A DNA stretch of 19,687 nt from Fibrobacter sp. Its GTDB lineage: Bacteria; Fibrobacterota; Fibrobacteria; Fibrobacterales; Fibrobacteraceae. Position 1 is the stretch's first letter. Every line of letters begins with the position of its first letter. The stretch spans positions 1 through 19,687 of the forward strand of contig JAFWRL010000108.1 in the NCBI GenBank assembly GCA_017520105.1, in the 5' to 3' direction. A program made the position numbers and the translations under genes. This document shows, piece by piece, positions 15,728 through 19,687 of this stretch. The notes beneath the pieces were generated by a model. That model ran no database searches. It saw nothing but the letters and a program-made list of their open reading frames with translations, and was not told where the DNA came from.

Positions 15728-15844
15728 ACGGTTCTGGGCTCACAGTAGAATCCGTGAAGCCAGTCACACGAGAGTCCCAAGCCTCCAAGGCTCTCCAAAA
15801 GCGCTAAATCGTTGAGTATCAATGTGTTACAGAATACATTTTTG

Positions 15845-15852
15845 TATATTTG
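15845..15852 (+). promoter_or_regulatory. Candidate TATATTTG promoter motif
   Basis: This octamer fits the TAnnTTTG element known from Bacteroidetes promoters. It lies 84 bases before the small gene at 15937 and could drive it and the next gene. No convincing partner element upstream was identified. Confidence 0.3.
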
Positions 15853-15936
15853 GAAAAATTTTTTCAATTCTGGACATTCCTTTTTGTCACGGAGTTATTA
15901 TTTTTTTGCTATTGGTTTTGAGTCAACGAGGTAAAC

Positions 15937-16071
15937 ATGGCCACTACGAACAAAATTGATTACGCCAAGGCGCTCATCAAGGCAGGCCTCACAAGGGAAC
16001 TGATTTTAAAAATCACTTCTATTTCCGAGTACGAGTACAATCTCATCCAACGCGAAGTCGCCTCGGCATAA
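15937..16071 (+). CDS. Small protein, 44 residues, unknown function
   Basis: A short gene with a clear ribosome-binding site (CGAGGT at 15927-15932) well placed before ATG. The product starts MATTNKIDYAKALIKAGLTR and continues as two likely helices (AKALIKAG, ELILKITSISEYEYNLIQREV). The 'AGLTRELILKITSIS' part resembles a helix-turn-helix or the C-terminal helices of Rpn/transposase-like proteins, but the match is too short to assign. Its TAA is immediately followed by the next gene (gap 0-6 bases depending on the start), suggesting coupling. Codon use fits the neighbouring genes. Confidence 0.65.
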   Translation: MATTNKIDYAKALIKAGLTRELILKITSISEYEYNLIQREVASA

Positions 16072-16077
16072 TTGCGC

Positions 16078-16440
16078 ATGCAGCTCATTCTGAATATTCC
16101 CGCGCAGAACGCAACCGAAAACAAGCCCAGAAAAGCAGCTGTTCTTGCCTGCTACAAAGACGGGAGCCTATTGCTTGACGCCAGGGACAACCTCAAACCC
16201 GCAAGTTTCACAATGCGTCCATCCGATAACTTTCCATGGACGGAATTCATTGAAAAACTGCTTGCCGCATGGCAACTCTGCGACTACAGCGATGTCCCGG
16301 AAGCATTCAAGCCCATCAAGCAAATACCGCCATTCGTAATCGAAGGCCTCCCAAGCGAACCCGTTCCACAACAGCTCAAAGTGCTCGCGACACTGCGTTC
16401 TCAGGGATACTTCGCCCCGCTCACCAATACTGGGAAATAA
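16078..16440 (+). CDS. Hypothetical protein, 120 residues
   Basis: I do not recognise the family. The start is either the ATG at 16078 or a TTG at 16072 that abuts the preceding stop; neither has its own ribosome-binding site, consistent with coupling to the 44-residue gene. The sequence begins QLILNIPAQNATENKPRKAAVLACYKDGS, then SFTMRPSDNFPWTEFIEKLLAAWQLCDY, and ends in a segment rich in Pro and Gln. There is no signal peptide or membrane segment, so it appears cytosolic, with mixed alpha-beta character. A long-loop terminator-like structure follows. Confidence 0.7.
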   Translation: MQLILNIPAQNATENKPRKAAVLACYKDGSLLLDARDNLKPASFTMRPSDNFPWTEFIEKLLAAWQLCDYSDVPEAFKPIKQIPPFVIEGLPSEPVPQQLKVLATLRSQGYFAPLTNTGK

Positions 16441-16455
16441 CAGGATAAAGGGTAT

Positions 16456-16529
16456 AAAAAAAGAAAGTGCCCTCTCCTAATCCTAATCGACCAAACATCG
16501 ACCATAATCGAAGACACTTTCTGTTTTTT
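16456..16529. terminator. Terminator-like hairpin, possibly bidirectional
   Basis: AGAAAGTG (16462-16469) pairs with CACTTTCT (16515-16522), with an A-run before and a T-run after that can extend the pairing. The loop is long (about 45 bases) and contains repeated CCTAAT and ATCGACC words. The flanking A and T runs would let it act on either strand. It follows the gene ending at 16440. Confidence 0.55.
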
Positions 16530-16612
16530 CCAAGGAGAATCCACCCTTCCATCTCCTATGTTCCCAATTATACATTTTTCACAAAAAAAAATTTGTTATT
16601 TAAAAAATATTT

Positions 16613-16633
16613 TATAATCAGAAAATATATATT
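16613..16633 (+). promoter_or_regulatory. Candidate promoter motifs before maltokinase
   Basis: TATAAT (16613-16618) and TATATT (16628-16633) both lie just before the ATG at 16640, the second only six bases away. There is no ribosome-binding site. Either hexamer could be the -10 element; the second would give a leaderless mRNA. Confidence 0.3.
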
Positions 16634-16639
16634 CGGATT

Positions 16640-17824
16640 ATGAACCTTATAAAATACTTTAGCACACAACGTTGGTTCATGGGGAAAAACAGAACCATTT
16701 TGCGCATCGATACGCTCGATTCCACCGAAGCCGGCGGCACGCGAATCAGGCTTTACAAGGTTTCATTTGACGATGGCGAAAGCGACATCTATTCATTCAT
16801 TGATGACGAAAACGCAGTCGGAAAAATTCTCGAAGACGCTTTCCTCGACGGAGCGCAGCAATCCGTATTCTCCGGGAACTCGGGATTTTTCACTTTCAGG
16901 ATTACGGTGCCCCTCCCCAAGACGCCACTCACAAGCATCAAGCCCATTTCGAAAGAGCAAAGCAATTCCGCATTTTGTGCGCCCGGCAAGTACTTTTTCA
17001 AGCTTTACCGCAGGCTGGAACCGGGATTGCACCCCGAAGCCGAAATCCTGGAAGCCATGAACAGGGCGGAGAGCAGCCGCGCACCAAGGCTTTATGCAGT
17101 CTGCAATTACAAAACCAAAAAAGGCAAAACTTACACCTGGGGAATCCTTGAAGAGCATTTCGCGAACGCAACCGACGCTTGGAACGAATTTTGCAACAAC
17201 ATGGACAGCACCGACGCATTCCAGCTCGGGATGTCCACCGCGCAAATGCACGAGAACCTCAAGCACCTGAGCGGCCCCAAAAGCAGTAACGTCGAGCCGC
17301 CCTTCGACAAACTGAAACAGTTGCTCCAAAGTTCGACGGACACCGAATACGCCCCGCGACTCCGCGAACGATTCCCAGAACTGCGCACCCGCTATAACGA
17401 ACTGCTCAGCGAATCCTCTCACGACAAGACTATCCAATGCCAGCGCATCCACGGAGACTACCATCTCGGGCAGGTACTGATAACAAAAAGCGCAAACGGC
17501 ACCAAGCATTTCGAGATTATCGATTTTGAGGGAGAACCCACGCGCAGCCTCGAATACAGACGGGCAATCCGCTCCCCCGCCGTCGATATCGCCGGAATGC
17601 TACGCAGCTTTGCCTATGCGGGAGCAGTCACCAAGACCGACCCGACCGAAGCCATGCAAGCCTTTATCACCGGCTATTCCAAAGTCTCCGGAATCTTCTC
17701 CGAGACCATAGAGAAGGAAAGCAAGCCATACATCTTGGCCAAAGCCATCTACGAAGCGTGCTACGAACTGGAATTCCGCCCCGACTGGTTCTGGATTCCC
17801 GCCAAGGCGTTACTGGAACTATAG
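16640..17824 (+). CDS. mak: Maltokinase (Mak/Pep2 family)
   Basis: Maltokinases phosphorylate maltose with ATP to maltose 1-phosphate, which feeds GlgE-type alpha-glucan synthesis. The fold is that of aminoglycoside-type kinases. Seen here: the family-typical N-terminal QRWFMGK (10-16), KLYRRLEPGLHPEAE (121-135) with the likely ATP-contacting Lys121, the catalytic-loop motif RIHGDYHLGQVL (269-280, Asp273), the metal site IDFEGEP (294-300, Asp295), DIAGMLRSFAYA (316-327) and a C-terminal YELEFRPDWFWIP. At 394 residues it is shorter than actinobacterial Mak (about 440-455), mainly in the N-terminal cap. No treS, glgE or glgB is in the window, so the pathway link is inferred. cysE follows 45 bases downstream. 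Confidence 0.9.
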   Translation: MNLIKYFSTQRWFMGKNRTILRIDTLDSTEAGGTRIRLYKVSFDDGESDIYSFIDDENAVGKILEDAFLDGAQQSVFSGNSGFFTFRITVPLPKTPLTSIKPISKEQSNSAFCAPGKYFFKLYRRLEPGLHPEAEILEAMNRAESSRAPRLYAVCNYKTKKGKTYTWGILEEHFANATDAWNEFCNNMDSTDAFQLGMSTAQMHENLKHLSGPKSSNVEPPFDKLKQLLQSSTDTEYAPRLRERFPELRTRYNELLSESSHDKTIQCQRIHGDYHLGQVLITKSANGTKHFEIIDFEGEPTRSLEYRRAIRSPAVDIAGMLRSFAYAGAVTKTDPTEAMQAFITGYSKVSGIFSETIEKESKPYILAKAIYEACYELEFRPDWFWIPAKALLEL

Positions 17825-17853
17825 CCCGTCCCCCGCCCATCTTCTATCTTTAC

Positions 17854-17861
17854 TATATTTG
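17854..17861 (+). promoter_or_regulatory. TATATTTG promoter-like motif before cysE
   Basis: This octamer matches the Bacteroidetes-type -7 element TAnnTTTG and ends eight bases before the cysE ATG, with no ribosome-binding site between. It suggests cysE has its own promoter and a very short or absent leader. Confidence 0.4.
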
Positions 17862-17869
17862 GGCGCACG

Positions 17870-18658
17870 ATGACACCAGAAGAAATGGAAAAAATTCTCC
17901 GTAAGGAAGCCCTTGAGCTCGTTGATTCCGAGCCCCTTTCCAAGTTGATGCTCGAAGAGCAGGTCCTCAACCGCAAGAACTTTGCGGACATGCTTAGCGT
18001 CACCCTGGCCTGCCAACTCGCAGGCGAAATCATCGACCGTGCGGAACTTGAAAAGATGTTCAGCGACATCTACGAGAAATATCCAAACCTTCTGCTCTGC
18101 GCCGCCAAGGACATCAGGGCGACAGTTCTCCGCGACGCCGCCTGCACAGGCCCCCTTGAACCGCTTTTGTTCTTCAAGGGATTCCAGGGGCTGCAAGCCT
18201 ACCGCGTAGCCCACATCCTTTACGAAGAAGGCCGTTCATTCCCCGCCAAGATGCTCCAGAGCATCATCAGCCGCAAGTTCGGCATGGACATCCACCCGGC
18301 TGCAAGAATCGGGCACGGGCTACTGATTGACCATGCGACGAACATCGTCATCGGAGAAACGGCGACCGTCGGGAACAACGTAAGCTTTTTGCACGGCGTG
18401 ACCTTGGGCGGAACAGGTAACGAAGTCGGCGACCGCCATCCGAAAATCGGAAACGGCGTGATGCTCGGTGCCCATGCGCAGCTGCTCGGCAACATCCACA
18501 TTGGCGACGGAGCCAAGATTGGAGCGGGAGCAGTCGTGCTTTGCGACGTTCCGGCACATACGACGTACGCAGGAGTCCCAGCCGTTCAGGTGGGCCACCC
18601 GCACGACGAAATGCCGAGTTTCAACATGCAGCAAGACTTTACACGCGACAAGAATTAA
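17870..18658 (+). CDS. cysE: Serine O-acetyltransferase
   Basis: Cytosolic enzyme that makes O-acetylserine from serine and acetyl-CoA, the first step of cysteine synthesis. The 262-residue protein has the N-terminal helical domain (1-135, with DIRATVLRDAACTGPLEPLLFFKGFQGLQAYRVAH) and the left-handed beta-helix of hexapeptide repeats (about 138-240). Key residues match E. coli CysE: the Asp154-His155 pair in IDHATNIVIGET and His190 in GDRHPKIG, with GGTGNEVGDRHPKIGNGVMLGA as the hallmark. The C-terminal tail ends in DFTRDKN rather than the Ile that docks into CysK in many enzymes, so complex formation with CysK is uncertain. No cysK is nearby. Confidence 0.95.
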   Translation: MTPEEMEKILRKEALELVDSEPLSKLMLEEQVLNRKNFADMLSVTLACQLAGEIIDRAELEKMFSDIYEKYPNLLLCAAKDIRATVLRDAACTGPLEPLLFFKGFQGLQAYRVAHILYEEGRSFPAKMLQSIISRKFGMDIHPAARIGHGLLIDHATNIVIGETATVGNNVSFLHGVTLGGTGNEVGDRHPKIGNGVMLGAHAQLLGNIHIGDGAKIGAGAVVLCDVPAHTTYAGVPAVQVGHPHDEMPSFNMQQDFTRDKN

Positions 18659-18681
18659 GCCGAAGCGGTTCGGCAGGCACG

Positions 18682-18748
18682 CCGACCTTGTGTCATCCTG
18701 ACCCATCTCACCGACCTTGCGTCATCCTGACCCTGTAAGGGGAAGGAT
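18682..18748. repeat. GTCATCCTGACC repeats with hairpin
   Basis: Two 23-base copies (18682-18704, 18711-18733) starting CCGACCTTG differ at one position and are separated by six bases. The second continues into a hairpin: ATCCT-GA-CCCT pairs with AGGG-GA-AGGAT around GTA (18724-18748), leaving two facing GA steps. It lies just before the nth ribosome-binding site. Similar GTCATCCTGA palindromes are, as I remember, common between genes in several bacterial genomes. Confidence 0.65.
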
Positions 18749-18773
18749 CCAGTGAAACTTGAAGGAGCGGAAA

Positions 18774-19397
18774 ATGAACAAAGCTGCGAAAATCAAATTC
18801 ATCGGCAAAAAGCTGGACGAATTGTTCCCAAATCCGCCCATTCCCTTAAACTACACGAACGCCTTCACGATGCTCGTCGCGGTCGTTTTAAGCGCTCAAT
18901 GCACCGACATCCGCGTAAACCAAGTGACCGCCGTCCTTTTCAAAAAAGCCGACACCCCCCAAAAAATGGTCAAGCTCGGCGTTGACTGCATTGCCGAAAT
19001 CATCAAGCCCTGCGGATTCTTCAACACCAAGAGCGTGAACATATTCAAGCTTTCTCAAGCGCTCATCGAAAAATTCAAGGGTGAAGTTCCGCACACGTTC
19101 GAAGAACTCGAAAGCCTGCCCGGCGTAGGCCACAAGACAGCAAGCGTCATCATGAGCCACATCTTCAAGCTCCCGGCATTCCCCGTCGATACGCACATTC
19201 ACCGCCTCGCCGAACGCTGGGGCCTAAGCGACGGCAGCAGCGTCGAAAGAACCGAAGCCGATTTAAAAAAAGCATTCCCCGAAAGCGAATGGGAAAAGCG
19301 TCATTTGCAAATTATTTACTTTGGACGCACCTACTGCAAAGCCCGCGGGCACAAAGACGAAAACTGCCCGATTTGCGGATTCGTCAAAAAGGCTTAA
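18774..19397 (+). CDS. nth: Endonuclease III with a variant metal-cluster loop
   Basis: Bifunctional DNA glycosylase/AP lyase of base excision repair, removing oxidised pyrimidines. The ATG at 18774 is preferred to an upstream TTG at 18759 because AAGGAG (18762-18770 region) lies before it. The 207-residue protein has the helix-hairpin-helix LPGVGHKTA with catalytic Lys121 and the second catalytic residue Asp139 in FPVDTHIHRLAERWGL. The C-terminal cluster loop is unusual: E. coli has C-X6-C-X2-C-X5-C, but here the order is Cys188, His193, Cys198, Cys201 (C-X4-H-X4-C-X2-C) and the protein ends six residues later with no fourth Cys. I recall similar loops in some other phyla. Metal content is unknown. 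Confidence 0.93.
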   Translation: MNKAAKIKFIGKKLDELFPNPPIPLNYTNAFTMLVAVVLSAQCTDIRVNQVTAVLFKKADTPQKMVKLGVDCIAEIIKPCGFFNTKSVNIFKLSQALIEKFKGEVPHTFEELESLPGVGHKTASVIMSHIFKLPAFPVDTHIHRLAERWGLSDGSSVERTEADLKKAFPESEWEKRHLQIIYFGRTYCKARGHKDENCPICGFVKKA

Positions 19398-19687
19398 CCG
19401 CTTTTTAACAGTCACCCTGGCTCTTTTTACTGTCACCCCGCACACCGTTGCGGGGTCAGTTGTATCAAGAACAACCGATGCCGGCATCCTTCGACTACGC
19501 TCAGGATAGGCTCCGGTCGGCATGACAACAAACGCATGTCACCCCGGCCCAAAGTGCCCAGCTACATCCATAACGAAATTAAAATTTCTATGGATGTGCA
19601 AGTTACATCGGTGGCTGATTCATCATAGAAGAACTGTAAACGGAACTAAAGTTCCGAGCCACACAGAGTGCCGGGGTCAGTTGTACA
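19398..19687. repeat. Palindromic repeat mosaic downstream of nth
   Basis: No gene is seen up to the window end. Present are GTCACCC-type words at 19411, 19433 and 19539; a hairpin CCCCGCA/TGCGGGG (19436-19455); a nested palindrome with ATGCCG/CGGCAT and ATCCT/AGGAT (19478-19523) of the GTCATCCTGAGC type in reverse orientation; a hairpin ACATCCATA/TATGGATGT with inner GAAATT/AATTTC (19564-19597); a hairpin CGGAACT/AGTTCCG around AA (19641-19656); and GGGGTCAGTTGTA twice (19452-19464 and 19673-19685). Confidence 0.65.

Noticed and set aside
15776..15795. Terminator for the amidase gene
   Set aside because: AGCCT and AGGCT form a short hairpin, but no T-run follows.
16793..17509. A 238-codon minus-strand open frame inside maltokinase
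   Set aside because: It is antisense to a gene with clear kinase motifs and shows no family resemblance of its own.

Overview
The window looks like part of a Fibrobacter (Fibrobacterota) chromosome. The evidence is a TIGR02147-type regulator (a family I remember as expanded in Fibrobacter), a secreted GH54 arabinofuranosidase joined to a CBM6 and a sorting-type tail, a stand-alone maltokinase, an FCB-like TATATTTG promoter motif, and many short palindromic repeats between genes. No rRNA, tRNA, insertion sequence, phage gene or CRISPR array was recognised. Genus assignment is inference; no search was run.

Layout. 1-513: no protein gene; three minus-strand terminator hairpins and several structured repeats downstream of pgk. 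514-1770: pgk (-). 1771-2132: spacer with a second copy of a palindromic element also present at 102-160. 2133-3550: a secreted or membrane protein of unknown function overlapping folB (+). 3547-5424: spoVG then comM (-), 12 bases apart. 5425-5782: palindrome-rich spacer. 5783-7674: CBM9-like protein (+), acyl-ACP thioesterase (-), RluE-type pseudouridine synthase (+). 7667-9705: a TIGR02147 regulator and a lipoprotein joined by an ATGA overlap (-). 9886-11625: GH54-CBM6 enzyme (+), divergent from the regulator. 11674-14861: a D-Ala-D-Ala dipeptidase-like protein and a TonB-dependent-receptor-like protein (-), separated by a 22-base hairpin array. 14930-15727: nitrilase-family amidase (+). 15937-16440: a 44-residue small gene and a hypothetical gene (+). 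16640-17824: maltokinase (+). 17870-18658: cysE (+). 18774-19397: nth (+). 19398-19687: palindromic repeats.

How genes work together. Most are housekeeping genes: glycolysis, folate, cysteine, DNA repair and rRNA modification. The accessory block at 7.7-11.6 kb joins a regulator, a surface lipoprotein with a carbohydrate-binding-like domain and a divergent hemicellulase, which suggests plant-polymer sensing or use. The 11.7-14.9 kb block is envelope-related.

The most unusual signal is non-coding. Two 59-base palindromic elements in opposite orientation bracket pgk. All of their substitutions except one in an apparent bulge and one at the extreme end form compensated base pairs. One copy seems to be inserted in a duplicated terminator cassette. 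A second striking signal is the 22-base array after the receptor gene, where a constant 9-base linker alternates with hairpins of changing sequence.
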